64,000 nt of DNA from Candidatus Leptovillus gracilis (GCA_016716065.1 JADJXA010000002.1:682001-746000); one strand, 5' to 3'; positions 1 to 9,164 are shown, counted from the first letter of the stretch. Made by a program: numbers and translations. The notes: generated from the letters alone by a model not told the origin.

Positions 1-1434
1 GACGATGTGCGCTGGCTGGGCGCGGATTGGGAAGACCGGCTGTTTTACGCCTCCGATTACTTCGAGCAGCTTTACCAATGGGCCATCCAACTGATTAAAG
101 ACGGCAAAGCCTATGTGGATGACCTGACGGCCGAAGAAATCCGCCAATATCGCGGCACGCTGACAGAGCCAGGCAAAAACAGCCCCTACCGCGACCGTCC
201 CATCGCTGAAAACCTGGACCTGTTTGAGCGCATGAAAAAGGGGGAATTCCCCGATGGCTCCCGCGTCTTACGCGCCAAAATAGATATGGCTTCGCCCAAC
301 ATCAACTTCCGCGACCCGGTGATGTACCGCATTTTGCACGCCGAACACCCGCGCACCGGCAGCGAATGGTGCATCTACCCCATGTACGATTGGGCGCACG
401 GCCAATCCGACTCGATCGAAGGCATTACCCATTCGATTTGCACGTTGGAATTTGAGGACCACCGGCCCTTGTATGACTGGTTCATTGAAAACCTGGGCAT
501 CCACGCGCCGCAGCAAATCGAATTTGCCCGCCTGAACCTGACGTACACCGTGATGAGCAAACGGAAACTGCGCCGCCTGGTGGAGGAAAAATACGTGGAT
601 GGCTGGGACGACCCGCGTATGCCGACCATTCGCGGCCTGCGCCGCCGGGGCTATACGCCGGAAACGCTGCAAAAATTTGCCGAGATGATCGGCATCGCCA
701 AAGCCAACAGCACCGTTGAAATTGAAATGCTAGAACATGTGCTGCGCGATGATTTGAACCAGTTTGCGCCGCGGGCGATGGCAGTGGTACGGCCGTTAAA
801 ACTCATCATCACCAACTACCCGGAAAACATGGTGGAAGAGTTTGAAGTACCCACCCATCCGCAAGACAAAGAAAACAGCGAAACGCGCATTGTGCCCTTC
901 TCGCGCGAAATTTATGTCGAGCAGGAAGATTACCTGGACAACCCACCCAGCAATTTCTTCCGGCTGGGACCGGGCCGGGAAGTGCGACTCTTGGGCGCGT
1001 ACCTCGTCACCTGTGACTCGGCCGAGAAAGACGCTGCTGGTAATGTAACGGCCTTGCACTGCACGTATGATCCGGCGTCGAGAGGGGGGAATCCGAGTGA
1101 CGGCCGTAGAGTCAAAGGCACCATCCACTGGGTTTCCGCCCAACACGCCGTCACCGCCGAACTGCGCCTCTACGACCGTCTCTTCACCGATCCCTTCCCC
1201 GAAAACGCCGCCGAAGGCCGGGACTTCACCGCCAATCTCAACCCCAACTCGCTAGAAACCCTCACTGGCTGCCAGTTGGAACCTGATCTAGCCGCAGCCA
1301 GAGTAGGCGACACATTCCAATTCATGCGCCAGGGCTATTTTGTCGTAGACAGCGACAGCACCCCGGACAACCTCGTCTTCAACCGCACCGTCGGCCTGCG
1401 CGACACCTGGGCGAAAGTGCAGAAGAGCAGTTGA
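1..1434 (+). CDS. glnS: Glutaminyl-tRNA synthetase (5' end cut by window)
   Basis: Charges tRNA-Gln with glutamine in the cytoplasm (class I aminoacyl-tRNA synthetase). The reading frame is already open at base 1 with [20 protein letters not shown], typical of the GlnRS catalytic domain, so the HIGH-type motif and true start lie upstream. The KMSKS-equivalent VMSKRKL is at about 550-570, and the [20 protein letters not shown] stretch that is strongly conserved in GlnRS is at about 376-435. The C-terminal part, from about 780, is the beta-barrel anticodon-binding region. The stop codon sits inside a small inverted repeat (GTTGATAG/CTATCAAC). GluRS is unlikely because the signature stretches match GlnRS. 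Confidence 0.95.
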   Translation, partial: DDVRWLGADWEDRLFYASDYFEQLYQWAIQLIKDGKAYVDDLTAEEIRQYRGTLTEPGKNSPYRDRPIAENLDLFERMKKGEFPDGSRVLRAKIDMASPNINFRDPVMYRILHAEHPRTGSEWCIYPMYDWAHGQSDSIEGITHSICTLEFEDHRPLYDWFIENLGIHAPQQIEFARLNLTYTVMSKRKLRRLVEEKYVDGWDDPRMPTIRGLRRRGYTPETLQKFAEMIGIAKANSTVEIEMLEHVLRDDLNQFAPRAMAVVRPLKLIITNYPENMVEEFEVPTHPQDKENSETRIVPFSREIYVEQEDYLDNPPSNFFRLGPGREVRLLGAYLVTCDSAEKDAAGNVTALHCTYDPASRGGNPSDGRRVKGTIHWVSAQHAVTAELRLYDRLFTDPFPENAAEGRDFTANLNPNSLETLTGCQLEPDLAAARVGDTFQFMRQGYFVVDSDSTPDNLVFNRTVGLRDTWAKVQKSS

Positions 1435-1486
1435 TAGTGGTTCGTGAAGAAGCTATCAACTAACAACTCCCAACTCCCAACTAACC
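1430..1486. repeat. Inverted arm plus tandem CAACT-type words after glnS
   Basis: GTTGATAG at 1430-1437 pairs with CTATCAAC at 1453-1460. It is followed by repeated words of the form CAACTAA/CAACTCC up to the start of the next gene. This is a small member of the intergenic tandem-word family described in the findings. Confidence 0.5.
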
Positions 1487-2128
1487 ATGAAACGCTTCAT
1501 CCTCGTCGCCGGCAACATTGGGGCCGGCAAAACATCACTTACCGAACGCATTGGGGCGCGGTTGGGCTGGCGCGCCGGCTACGAATCGGTGTCCGATAAT
1601 CCTTACCTGCCCGATTTTTACGCCGACATGCGCCGCTGGTCGTTCCATTTGCAGGTGTTTTTCCTGGGCCACCGGGCGCAGCAGCACCTGGAGATGGCCG
1701 AACGGCCGGAATCGGCCATCGCCGACCGCAGCATCTACGAAGACGCCTTCATCTTTGCCCGCGCTTTGCACCATATGGGCAACCTCAACGAGCGCGATTA
1801 TCACGCCTATCGCCAGGTGTATGATCTGGTGGTCGGCGGGCTGCCCGCGCCCAGCTTGCTGCTCTACCTGCAATGCCCCGTGCCGGTTTTGATGGAGCGC
1901 ATTCGCAGCCGCGGCCGGGCCATCGAAAGCGGCGTCTCGACCGAATACCTGGGCCTGCTGGAAAGTTTTTACGACGAGTGGTTGAACAACTTCGATCTCT
2001 GCCCCGTCCTCACCATCCCCACGGCTGATCTGAATTTTGTGCAGCAGCCGCGCCATCTAGATATCGTCATCGAGCGCATTCAGGACAAACTCGCCGGCAA
2101 AGAAGCTGTCATCTTTCCCAACAGCTAG
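1487..2128 (+). CDS. Deoxynucleoside kinase (dNK/dGK-dAK family)
   Basis: Phosphorylates deoxynucleosides (probably dA/dG) to monophosphates in the salvage pathway. The 213-residue length is normal for the family. Visible motifs are the P-loop GNIGAGKTS (residues 9-17), the catalytic glutamate region GYESVSDNPYL (E33), the DRS motif (80-82), and an arginine-rich lid MERIRSRGR (about 136-144). The ATG lies just after a repeat of CAACT words, and no clear Shine-Dalgarno sequence is visible. It follows glnS on the same strand with a 52 nt gap. The preferred base cannot be decided from sequence alone. Confidence 0.88.
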   Translation: MKRFILVAGNIGAGKTSLTERIGARLGWRAGYESVSDNPYLPDFYADMRRWSFHLQVFFLGHRAQQHLEMAERPESAIADRSIYEDAFIFARALHHMGNLNERDYHAYRQVYDLVVGGLPAPSLLLYLQCPVPVLMERIRSRGRAIESGVSTEYLGLLESFYDEWLNNFDLCPVLTIPTADLNFVQQPRHLDIVIERIQDKLAGKEAVIFPNS

Positions 2129-2134
2129 TACACG

Positions 2135-2225
2135 TATTCGGTAAACCGTAGTCGGTATTCCGTAGGGCGCTACCTCTGGCAAGTGCCAACGGAAAACGGG
2201 CTACGGACTTCGGTTTACGGCCAGT
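2135..2225. repeat. Tandem-word inverted repeat (CCGTA-type) with shared loop
   Basis: The left arm is made of GTAAACCG/GTAGTCGG/TATTCCGTAG words. The right arm, from ACGGAAAACGGG to CGGTTTACGG, is its imperfect reverse complement. The loop GGCGCTACCTCTGG (2166-2179) recurs at 52383-52396 and, slightly altered, at 63215-63228. It fills the gap after the dNK stop codon. Confidence 0.7.
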
Positions 2226-2259
2226 AACAGGTTGCAAGAGAAGTCAAAATAGGACGCCG

Positions 2260-3069
2260 TTGAAACGCACTGGACCTATGCCCCAAACACCACAAGCCCT
2301 CCTGGAACGATTGGATGACATTGGCCGGTCGCTGGCGCGCAGCGGCCGGGGCTTGGCGCTGCTGGGGTTGGGTTCCTGCGGCACGGACTTGGCGCGGCTG
2401 GATGCTTATTCTGACCTGGATTTTTTCTCTGTTGTGCAGCCGGGCAGCAAAGAGCGCTTTTTGCAGGATTTAAGTTGGCTGTCGGATATAGCCCCGGTCG
2501 GTTATGTTTTTCGCAATACCGCCGATGGCTACAAGCTGTTGTTCAGCGATGGCATATTCTGTGAATTTGCTGTTTTTGAGCCGGAGGAAGTGGCGCGCGC
2601 GGTGTATACGGCCGGCCGCATTGTGTGGCAGGCGGCTGATTTTGTGGCAGAACGGTGGCTGGTGGAAGGGGAACGGCCGTCTCCCACCCCAATCCCAGCC
2701 AATGCCGACTGGTTGGTCGGGGAAGCGCTCACCAACCTCTACGTTGGCCTGGGTCGCTTCCAGCGCGGCGAAAAGCTGTCGGCCATGCGTTTTATCCAGG
2801 GGTATGCCGTAGACCGTCTCATCGAACTGACGCCCCTGTTGGAGACCGCCCAGCCTACCTTTCCCGACCCATTTGCGGCGGAGCGGCGGTTGGAACAACG
2901 GTTCCCCCAACTGGCGCAGCAGTTGCCAGCCTTTATGCCCGGCTACGACCACAGCCCGGCGGCCGCCTGCGCCATTCTCACCTTCCTGGAACAACATTTT
3001 CCGGTTAACCCGACCATCAAAGCGGCGATAGTGGCGTTGTGTGGTCTGCCGGAGACAGGGAATGGGTAA
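2260..3069 (+). CDS. Nucleotidyltransferase-fold protein
   Basis: A DNA polymerase beta-like nucleotidyltransferase fold is suggested by GLGSCGTDLARLDAYSDLDF: G38-S39 followed by D52-x-D54, the metal-binding pair. Related domains occur in aminoglycoside/lincosamide nucleotidyltransferases and in many proteins of unknown substrate. After the catalytic domain comes a helical region (about 150-269) without a recognised domain. The start is uncertain: TTG at 2260 has AGGA five bases upstream and is used here, while ATG at 2278 lacks a clear ribosome site. The substrate is unknown, and an antibiotic-resistance role should not be assumed. Confidence 0.65.
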   Translation: MKRTGPMPQTPQALLERLDDIGRSLARSGRGLALLGLGSCGTDLARLDAYSDLDFFSVVQPGSKERFLQDLSWLSDIAPVGYVFRNTADGYKLLFSDGIFCEFAVFEPEEVARAVYTAGRIVWQAADFVAERWLVEGERPSPTPIPANADWLVGEALTNLYVGLGRFQRGEKLSAMRFIQGYAVDRLIELTPLLETAQPTFPDPFAAERRLEQRFPQLAQQLPAFMPGYDHSPAAACAILTFLEQHFPVNPTIKAAIVALCGLPETGNG

Positions 3070-3148
3070 CGGCCGTTTCCGCGCCTTACCAGCTGTCATA
3101 CGTTTGCCACAACTAGACCAAAGGACTACATTGCTTCGTTAAGAAATC

Positions 3149-3177
3149 TTGCGCCCGCCTGTTGAGTGTGCTAGTAT
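3149..3177 (+). promoter_or_regulatory. Sigma70-type promoter for the 6S-like RNA
   Basis: TTGCGC at 3149-3154 and TAGTAT at 3172-3177 are separated by 17 bases. This predicts transcription from about 3184, just before the closing stem of the RNA. Confidence 0.5.
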
Positions 3178-3183
3178 CCACCT

Positions 3184-3382
3184 TATCCCTGCGATGTGCG
3201 TGATGGATTTCAAAGTTGAGCCAACGCCACTTGATAGGGAATCGGACAATACGCAGAGGGGATGTAGTAGCCTAGCGGCCAGGCAGAGTCCTCGCGAAAA
3301 CGTTCCCACCTGCTTCAGCAGGTTCAAGCATCTGAGGTTCACACGGCATGGCGGGGTGTCCCTCTTTTCTATGAAAAGAGGG
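3184..3382 (+). ncRNA. ssrS: Probable 6S RNA
   Basis: 6S RNA binds the sigma70 RNA polymerase holoenzyme by mimicking an open promoter. There is no plausible ORF here, but the sequence folds as a long interrupted rod about 180 nt long. CCCTGC (3187-3192) pairs with GCGGGG (3351-3356), continued by ATGT/GGCAT and GCGTGA/TCACAC, to form the closing stem. The apical arm has GGGAA (3237-3241)/TTCCC (3303-3307), CGC-GAGG/CCTC-GCG and GCCT/AGGC. The 3' side of the central bubble carries the small hairpin ACCTGC-TTCA-GCAGGT, in the place where the E. coli 6S RNA has one. A sigma70-like promoter lies immediately upstream and a terminator downstream. RNase P RNA and tmRNA signatures are absent. Ends are approximate. 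Confidence 0.6.
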
Positions 3383-3407
3383 CTAACCACTCTTCATGAG
3401 AACAGGT

Positions 3408-3442
3408 TAAAGCCCCTGATTTTGTATCAGGGGCTTTTGTTT
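3408..3442 (+). terminator. Rho-independent terminator
   Basis: AAAGCCCCTGAT (3409-3420) pairs with ATCAGGGGCTTTT (3426-3438) over a short loop and is followed by T-rich sequence. It ends the transcript of the 6S-like RNA. A second hairpin without a T-run, CCCTCTTTT/AAAAGAGGG (3360-3382), precedes it. Confidence 0.85.
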
Positions 3443-3548
3443 CTAAAAATTACATTGGAATTTTGCGTATAGAGGTAAGGGCGTTGGGTTCAATCCTTTC
3501 CTCTATCACCGTCCTCCAATGGCCTAACAAGGGATTTTAAATTCGCTT

Positions 3549-4373
3549 ATGATTCGTGAGCGCATTGCTGACGACATCTATGTCTTTACGAGCAAACGTT
3601 ACGCCCAGGTGACAGCAGGCGCCATTATCACAAAGGAAGGCGTTGTACTCGTTGACACACTTTACTACCCGGAAGAGACGCTGGCGATTAAGGAATTTCT
3701 CGAAGAGCGTCTGGGTTATCCGGTGAGGTATGTGATCAATACCCATTATCACGCTGACCATTCGCAAGGCACGTATCTGTTTCCCCGCGCCCAGGTTATC
3801 AGCCATGTTTTGTGCCGGGAATTGTTGGACACGTTGGGGCGGGAAGGGCTGGAAGATGCCAAAACGCAGCAGACCGACCTGGCCGATGTACATATTGTGC
3901 TGCCAGACATGGTTTATGCCGATGGCGTGATGAATCTGTACGTGGGGGGGAAGATGATTGCTTTGCATCATCATCCCGGACACAGCCTGGATATAACGGC
4001 CGTATTCGTCACCAATGATCGCATTTTGTTTGCCGCCGATAATGCCATGCCAGTCCCCACTTTTTTTGATGGCCGCTACACCGACCTGGTGCAATCGCTG
4101 CACGCCATCCTGGCGCTGGAGCCAGACACGGTGGTGCGCGGCCACGGCGAAGTGATTTTGCGCGGTGAAGTGCAGGCGGTAATAGACGATGATCTGGCTT
4201 ATCTGGCGGCGATTAAAACGGCCGTTTCCCAAATCCTGGAACGGGGCAAATCGCTTGACGCGCTGGACAGCATAGACATTGAAGCGTGCGGCAAGTCGCG
4301 CATCCCGCTCAATGGCCTGGTGGTAGACCTGCACAAAGCCAATCTGCGCCGTCTGTACCAGGAGCTAAAATAG
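3549..4373 (+). CDS. Metallo-beta-lactamase-fold hydrolase
   Basis: This is a binuclear zinc hydrolase of the metallo-beta-lactamase superfamily. The metal-binding HxHxDH motif is NTHYHADHS (H66, H68, D70, H71). Later ligands fit HHPGHS (about residues 138-143), AADNAMP and a C-terminal GHGE. The 274-residue length is ordinary for the single-domain group, which includes glyoxalase II-like, lactonase and quinol-oxidoreductase-linked members. The substrate cannot be told. It has no signal peptide and stands alone downstream of the 6S-like RNA terminator. Confidence 0.8.
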   Translation: MIRERIADDIYVFTSKRYAQVTAGAIITKEGVVLVDTLYYPEETLAIKEFLEERLGYPVRYVINTHYHADHSQGTYLFPRAQVISHVLCRELLDTLGREGLEDAKTQQTDLADVHIVLPDMVYADGVMNLYVGGKMIALHHHPGHSLDITAVFVTNDRILFAADNAMPVPTFFDGRYTDLVQSLHAILALEPDTVVRGHGEVILRGEVQAVIDDDLAYLAAIKTAVSQILERGKSLDALDSIDIEACGKSRIPLNGLVVDLHKANLRRLYQELK

Positions 4374-4388
4374 GTCTGAGATGGTGAC

Positions 4389-4415
4389 ATCTGACAAGGT
4401 AACAAAATGTCAGAT
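4389..4415. other. Hairpin between convergent genes
   Basis: ATCTGACA (4389-4396) and TGTCAGAT (4408-4415) form an 8-bp stem followed by a T-rich patch. It lies between two convergent genes and may act as a weak terminator for the hydrolase. Confidence 0.4.
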
Positions 4416-4475
4416 TATGATTTTTGCGAATATAGACAGCCCTCAAGGGTTTAGGCAAACCCACCCAGTCTCATT

Positions 4476-5378
4476 TCATCCCCCCAATAAGGTCAGCTTA
4501 TCCGGCAAAACTTCATAGGTAATGACCTTGGCCGTTTCGCTGAGAATTTCGCCGTCGGCGTGAATGGGCGTTCCGGGTTGGCTGCGAATTGCCAATCGGC
4601 GTGTCGCCCCGGAGATAACTTTGGGGTGGGACAGATGGGTTCCCTTCATCAAACGCAGCAGCATCCCCAAAAACGTGCCCTTAGACACTTCTGGCGCCAG
4701 CACATAGTTGAGCAGGCCGTCGTCAAATTCGGCGCCGGGTGACATCATAAAACCGCCGGTGCGTGGACCGTTGCACACAGACAGCAGGAATGTGGGGCCA
4801 TCGTAACGGCCGTCGTCCCAGACAATCTCCATTTGCCACGCTTTCAGTTTGATGATGCCGCGCAGCAGGGCCACCAGGTAGCGCAGTTCGCCGCTGATGC
4901 GGGTGATTTTGATGTGTTCCAGCGTGACCATCGGTTCCATGGCCAGGGCGCTGTTGTTGTTGAAGTAATGGATACGGCCGTCCACGTTCATCCGTCCCAC
5001 GTCAATCTGGCGCGTTTTGCCGCTGGCCATATAACGGGCTGTCGCCTCCAATTCCAGCGGATAGTTCAGCATTTTGGCAAAGTCGTTGGCTGAGCCAATG
5101 GGAAAGATGCCCAGGGGAAGGGTCGGCTGACCCTCGGAGGCGACAGCCAGCAGACCATTGGCGACCTCGCTGATGGTCCCATCGCCGCCGGCGGCAATGA
5201 CGGCGCTATACTGCTCAGATACGGCCGTTTTTGCTACTTCGGTCCCTTCGCCCGGTCCGTGGGTGACATGAATGTCAAATTCCAGGCCTGCGGCGCGGCA
5301 GGCCGCAGCGACGGCCGTCTGCCGCTCTTGCGCTCCCCAACGGTTGGCGTAAGGGTTTAAGATCACTTTTACCCGCAT
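4476..5378 (-). CDS. Diacylglycerol/lipid kinase family protein (YegS/BmrU type)
   Basis: An ATP-dependent lipid kinase of the DAGK catalytic family, which phosphorylates diacylglycerol, sphingosine-like or phosphatidylglycerol-type lipids at the membrane face. The nucleotide-binding signature AAGGDGTISEVANGL includes GGDGT at residues 64-68. The N-terminal MRVKVILNPYANRWG is the usual first strand of the family, and the 300-residue length is normal. The gene is followed 13 bases upstream on the same strand by a glycerophosphodiesterase gene, so both may serve phospholipid turnover. The exact lipid is unknown. Confidence 0.85.
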   Translation of the reverse strand: MRVKVILNPYANRWGAQERQTAVAAACRAAGLEFDIHVTHGPGEGTEVAKTAVSEQYSAVIAAGGDGTISEVANGLLAVASEGQPTLPLGIFPIGSANDFAKMLNYPLELEATARYMASGKTRQIDVGRMNVDGRIHYFNNNSALAMEPMVTLEHIKITRISGELRYLVALLRGIIKLKAWQMEIVWDDGRYDGPTFLLSVCNGPRTGGFMMSPGAEFDDGLLNYVLAPEVSKGTFLGMLLRLMKGTHLSHPKVISGATRRLAIRSQPGTPIHADGEILSETAKVITYEVLPDKLTLLGG

Positions 5379-5391
5379 CAGAACCCTCCTG

Positions 5392-6126
5392 TTATGGGCG
5401 GTTCAGGTTGTCCCGAATATTCGCCGGTTGATTGGTAATGAGGCCATGAACGCCTAATGCTGCCAGACGGCGCGCTTCGGCCGGATCATCCACCGTCCAG
5501 ACATTGACCCGATAGCTGCGCTGCCTGGCCCAGGCCATGTACCTGGCGTCTACCAGGGCGTGATGGGGGTGGTCGGCTGCGCCATCGGCCAGCAGGTAGC
5601 CATATTGCCGCCAGCCAGCGTCGCGGATGAGGGCGATGGGCACGCCCGGCGGCAGGCAGCGGCGCAAGCGGCGCAGAGCCAGGGGGTTGAAAGAGGATAC
5701 CAGGACGTTGTCTTTCAGGTGATGGGCGCGGATACGGTCGGCAACGGCCGTTTCCGTGCCTCGTTCACGCCAGCCAAAATCTTTCACTTCAATGTTGTAC
5801 AACAACTGCCGCCCAAATGCGCCCAGCACGTCGTCCAGGGTGGGGATGCGCTGGCCCTGAGCCATTTCCAGGCTTTGCAGCGCCGCCAAAGAGAGATTGG
5901 CTACACGGCCGTCGCCCGTGGTCATTCGGGTTACATCCGCGTCGTGCATCACCACTGGCACACCATCAGCCGAGAGCTGTACGTCGAACTCAATGCCATC
6001 TGCCCCTTGCGTCAGCGCCAGGGCAAAAGCCGCCATCGTATTCTCCGGCGCGTCGGCGCTGGCCCCACGATGCCCAATCACCAATGGGTCTGAAGACGAG
6101 GTTGAAGAGGTAAACCAGTTTGTCAT
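5392..6126 (-). CDS. Glycerophosphodiester phosphodiesterase
   Basis: Hydrolyses glycerophosphodiesters to glycerol-3-phosphate and an alcohol. The TIM-barrel GDPD signature is complete: IGHRGASADAPENT (H19, R20), the metal ligands in GIEFDVQLS (E46, D48), VVMHDADVTRMT (H61), and EVKDFG later. The start used is the ATG at 6126. An earlier in-frame ATG at 6165 would add 13 residues (NAPTNLPNQ...) encoded by an intergenic repeat, which looks accidental. There is no signal peptide, so it is probably cytoplasmic. It is likely co-transcribed with the downstream lipid kinase. Confidence 0.9.
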   Translation of the reverse strand: MTNWFTSSTSSSDPLVIGHRGASADAPENTMAAFALALTQGADGIEFDVQLSADGVPVVMHDADVTRMTTGDGRVANLSLAALQSLEMAQGQRIPTLDDVLGAFGRQLLYNIEVKDFGWRERGTETAVADRIRAHHLKDNVLVSSFNPLALRRLRRCLPPGVPIALIRDAGWRQYGYLLADGAADHPHHALVDARYMAWARQRSYRVNVWTVDDPAEARRLAALGVHGLITNQPANIRDNLNRP

Positions 6127-6145
6127 GGATGAGAATTGATTGGGC

Positions 6146-6194
6146 AAGTTGGTTGGTGCGTTCATTGGTTTTCAGCCTACCAACTCACCAACCT
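6146..6194. repeat. Tandem-word inverted repeat (TTGGT-type)
   Basis: AGTTGGTTGGTG (6147-6158) is opposed by ACCAACTCACCAACCT (6179-6194), so each arm contains two or three copies of a TTGGT/ACCAA word. It lies between two minus-strand genes and overlaps the alternative start of the phosphodiesterase. Confidence 0.6.
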
Positions 6195-6199
6195 CGCCG

Positions 6200-7513
6200 T
6201 CATAAGTTCACAAAATACGCATCGGCCGCCCGGTCAATCATCTCTTTGGTCAACTGCGGTTCAACGCCCAGATAATCGGCGATGTCCGCCAATTGGTCCA
6301 GCAGGTCTCGTGGGTGGCTGGCGCGTAATTTCTGATTGCGCTTGATGTAATATTCCTGCAATAAATAGCGCACAATTTGCTCGTCGTAGCGCACGTTGCG
6401 CTGCTGGCAGGCGCGTTTGAAAATTTCCCGGTAGCCATCAAAAGAAGGCGACGAAATTTCAATCTTGTGGCGGATGCGGCGTAGAAACGCCTCGTCCACC
6501 AGGTCGCGGGGTGGTAAATTGGTTGAAAAAACGATCAACACGGCAAAAGGCACTTCCATCTTACGGCCGGTGTGCAGCGACAAAAAATCTATATTTTTTT
6601 CCATCGGCACAATCCAGCGGTTCAATAAGTCGCGCGGACGTACCTGCTGCCGACCAAAATCATCAATCAGGAACATGCCGCCATTGGCCTTCATTTGGAA
6701 AGGGGCCTCATAGTATTTGTTGATTGGGTCGTAGTTCAATTCCAGACCATCCAGGGTCAGTTCGCCGCCGACCATGATGACCGGCCGTTGAATGCGAATC
6801 CAGCGCGCATCCAGTCTGCGCCCACTTAATGAACCAGTATTGCTCCGCTCGGCCGCCTCTATGACGGCTTTGTGGTTGATTTCGTCGTAAACTTTGATGA
6901 TTTGTCCATCCACTTCCACGGCGTAGGGGATGTACATATCATCTTTCAAAATCATCCGGCCAATGGCTTCGGCAATGGTGGTTTTGCCATTGCCCGGCGG
7001 CCCATACAAAAACATAGATTTGCCAGAGTTGGCGGCCGGCCCAATTTTATTAAAGACCGATTCCTCTAAAGTCAGGTGGGAGAGCGCTTTTTTCATCGAG
7101 ACGGGGTTCACTGCCAGGCGGCGCCCTTTTTGCGCTTCGATGGCTTTTATATACTCTTCCCAGGGCACGGGCGCGGGACCGACGTAAGTGGTGCGCTCCA
7201 TGAGTTCGCGGGTGCGGGCCATGCCTTTGGTGGTGATGACATATTCATAAGACGCGGGTCCCAGACTGCCGGCGCCCTTGACTTCGCACATCTGCTCCCG
7301 CTTCAAAAAGTCGAGACCAGGGCTGACGACCCCCTGAAAAGGCAAATGAATGATTTCGGCAATGGCTCGCCCGGTCACTTGCCCGCGCAGATACATGACT
7401 TTTAGGGTGAGGTCTTGTACAAAACCGGCGGTCAGGCCGGTATCTTCCAACGTCTGAACAGTGGGTGGCTCCCACTCTGAGCGGGAATAGTTCGTCTGTG
7501 AATCTTGAACCAT
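6200..7513 (-). CDS. AAA ATPase with N-terminal winged-helix-like region
   Basis: A P-loop ATPase of the AAA/MoxR-like type. Walker A is YGPPGNGKTT (GPPGNGKT at 171-178), Walker B is MFLIDDFGRQ (280-289), and sensor-1-like FSTNLPPRDLVDEAFLRRI follows. Residues 1-110 contain a region that reads like a winged helix (GRAIAEIIHLPFQGV...YEYVITTKGMARTRELM) and may bind a partner or nucleic acid. An earlier ATG at 7558 exists, but ATG 7513 has AGGAG at a good distance and is chosen. It is monocistronic in appearance. The function is unknown, perhaps a remodelling chaperone. It is not a clear MoxR, since no VWA partner is adjacent. Confidence 0.7.
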   Translation of the reverse strand: MVQDSQTNYSRSEWEPPTVQTLEDTGLTAGFVQDLTLKVMYLRGQVTGRAIAEIIHLPFQGVVSPGLDFLKREQMCEVKGAGSLGPASYEYVITTKGMARTRELMERTTYVGPAPVPWEEYIKAIEAQKGRRLAVNPVSMKKALSHLTLEESVFNKIGPAANSGKSMFLYGPPGNGKTTIAEAIGRMILKDDMYIPYAVEVDGQIIKVYDEINHKAVIEAAERSNTGSLSGRRLDARWIRIQRPVIMVGGELTLDGLELNYDPINKYYEAPFQMKANGGMFLIDDFGRQQVRPRDLLNRWIVPMEKNIDFLSLHTGRKMEVPFAVLIVFSTNLPPRDLVDEAFLRRIRHKIEISSPSFDGYREIFKRACQQRNVRYDEQIVRYLLQEYYIKRNQKLRASHPRDLLDQLADIADYLGVEPQLTKEMIDRAADAYFVNL

Positions 7514-7590
7514 CTTTTTTCTCCTATGGACCGACAAGGGCACATTTAGATTATACAAGATTCAGGCCGGGAAAGTAACGGGCGGGTGTT

Positions 7591-7656
7591 CTGTATTCCG
7601 TATCCCGTATTCCGTGTTCCGTGTTTGGCTCATGGCTTACGGCTTACGGCTCACCG
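7591..7656. repeat. Tandem CCGTATT / GGCTTAC words downstream of pyk
   Basis: Consecutive variants of CCGTATT (7591-7623) are followed by GGCTTAC/GGCTCAC words (7629-7656). The arms are not cleanly complementary. It sits directly after the pyruvate kinase stop codon and belongs with the other tandem-word intergenic repeats. Confidence 0.5.
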
Positions 7657-7659
7657 CTA

Positions 7660-9066
7660 TTACACAAACTCGTGAACCTGGATCAGGTTGCTTTGGGCGT
7701 TGGAGCCAAAAGGCACGCCGGCGGTGATGACGATAGCATCGCCATTTTCCAGGCCATACGGCCGTAACACCCCAATTGTCTGCTCCAGTAAATCGTCCGT
7801 ATCTTGAACATCATCCACCAACAAGCATTCCACGCCCCAGACCAGCGCCAGCCGCCGCTGGGTTATCGGTGATGGCGAGACGGCCAGAATGGAAATAGGG
7901 GGGCGGTGGCGGGCGATTTGCTGCGCCGTGTATCCGGTCATGGTAGAACAAACGATGGCCCGCGCCTGAATTTGCTCGGCCACGTCGCAGCTTGCCGTAC
8001 TCATGGCGCGCGTGACGCTGGTTTTGGAGGCGCGCTGTCGCCGCTGGCGCCATTCGTTGTAAGGAAACTCCTTCTCGATAATTTCACCGATTTGCTGCAT
8101 CATCATCACGGCTTCGACAGGGAATTTGCCGGTGGCAGTCTCGCCGGACAGCATCACCGCGTCTGTGCCATCCAGAATGGCGTTGGCTACGTCGCTGGCT
8201 TCGGCGCGGGTGGGGCGCGGGTGTTCGATCATGGATTGCAGCATTTGGGTGGCGGTAATGACCGGTTTGCCCACATCGTTGCAGCAGCGAATGATGCGCT
8301 TTTGCAAGACAGGCACTTCCTGCGGCGGCACTTCGATGCCCAAATCGCCGCGGGCAACCATCATGCCATCGGCGGCGTCGCGGATAGACTCCAGTTCGGT
8401 GATGGCTTCGACCTTTTCAATCTTGGCGATGATCGGAATTTGCATTCCCAGCCCATCCATTAAGGATTGTAATTCATACACGTCTTGCGCCGAGCGCACA
8501 AAGGAGAGAGCGACGTAGTCCAACGCCAGTTCGCAAATCAGGCGTAAATCCTCTTTGTCTTTGTCGGTGATGCTGGAGATGGGCAGGTCTGTGCCGGGGG
8601 CGTTCACCCCCTTGCGTGACTCCATCAGACCGGCGACAGTGACAACGCAGCGCAACGTATCCCCTTTTTTTTCGTCTACCACCAATTCCACTTCGCCATC
8701 GCCAATGACCAATCGCTTGCCTGGTTGAATCACTGCGATGAGGTTGGGATGGGGCAGATGGATCATGGCGGGTTGGCCGCGGTGAGGGGTGAAGACGATT
8801 TCGTCGCCCAGGGCGAGCTGAATACCGCCGGTTTTAACGTGTCCCAGGCGAATTTTGGGGCCTTGCAGGTCGCCCAGAATTGCCAGGACTTTGCCTTCGG
8901 CGGTGGCGACGCGCCGCAGCATGTTGATGGTGTGTGTGTGGGAGGCGTGATCGCCATGAGAGAAGTTGATACGCGCAACGGTCATGCCGGCAGCCAGCAT
9001 GTGGCGAATGGTCTCTGGGTTGCTGCTGGCCGGGCCGATGGTGGCGACGATTTTTGTTCTAGCCAT
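7660..9066 (-). CDS. pyk: Pyruvate kinase
   Basis: Last step of glycolysis: phosphoenolpyruvate + ADP to pyruvate + ATP. All blocks are present. ARTKIVATIGPASSNPETI is at the N-terminus, then the INFSHGDH substrate loop and the signature IIAKIEKVEAI with the catalytic lysine. MVARGDLGIEVP and VMLSGETATGKFPVEAV follow, then the C-terminal allosteric domain. The length of 468 residues matches the short bacterial form without the extra C-terminal PEP-utiliser domain. A purine-rich AGGAAAAA lies upstream of the ATG. It is transcribed alone, behind the terminator of the preceding gene. Confidence 0.97.
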   Translation of the reverse strand: MARTKIVATIGPASSNPETIRHMLAAGMTVARINFSHGDHASHTHTINMLRRVATAEGKVLAILGDLQGPKIRLGHVKTGGIQLALGDEIVFTPHRGQPAMIHLPHPNLIAVIQPGKRLVIGDGEVELVVDEKKGDTLRCVVTVAGLMESRKGVNAPGTDLPISSITDKDKEDLRLICELALDYVALSFVRSAQDVYELQSLMDGLGMQIPIIAKIEKVEAITELESIRDAADGMMVARGDLGIEVPPQEVPVLQKRIIRCCNDVGKPVITATQMLQSMIEHPRPTRAEASDVANAILDGTDAVMLSGETATGKFPVEAVMMMQQIGEIIEKEFPYNEWRQRRQRASKTSVTRAMSTASCDVAEQIQARAIVCSTMTGYTAQQIARHRPPISILAVSPSPITQRRLALVWGVECLLVDDVQDTDDLLEQTIGVLRPYGLENGDAIVITAGVPFGSNAQSNLIQVHEFV

Positions 9067-9164
9067 AACTGGTTTTTCCTATTTATCTGTGGGTGTTGTT
9101 GGTCCACTGCCAATAACACGCCCGACGGTTGAAAGTTACCACGTTGCGGCGTTTTGCCCAAATA

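Noticed and set aside
3184..3382. RNase P RNA or tmRNA in the 3.1-3.5 kb gap
   Set aside because: The length and conserved motifs do not fit; the rod-like fold fits 6S RNA better.
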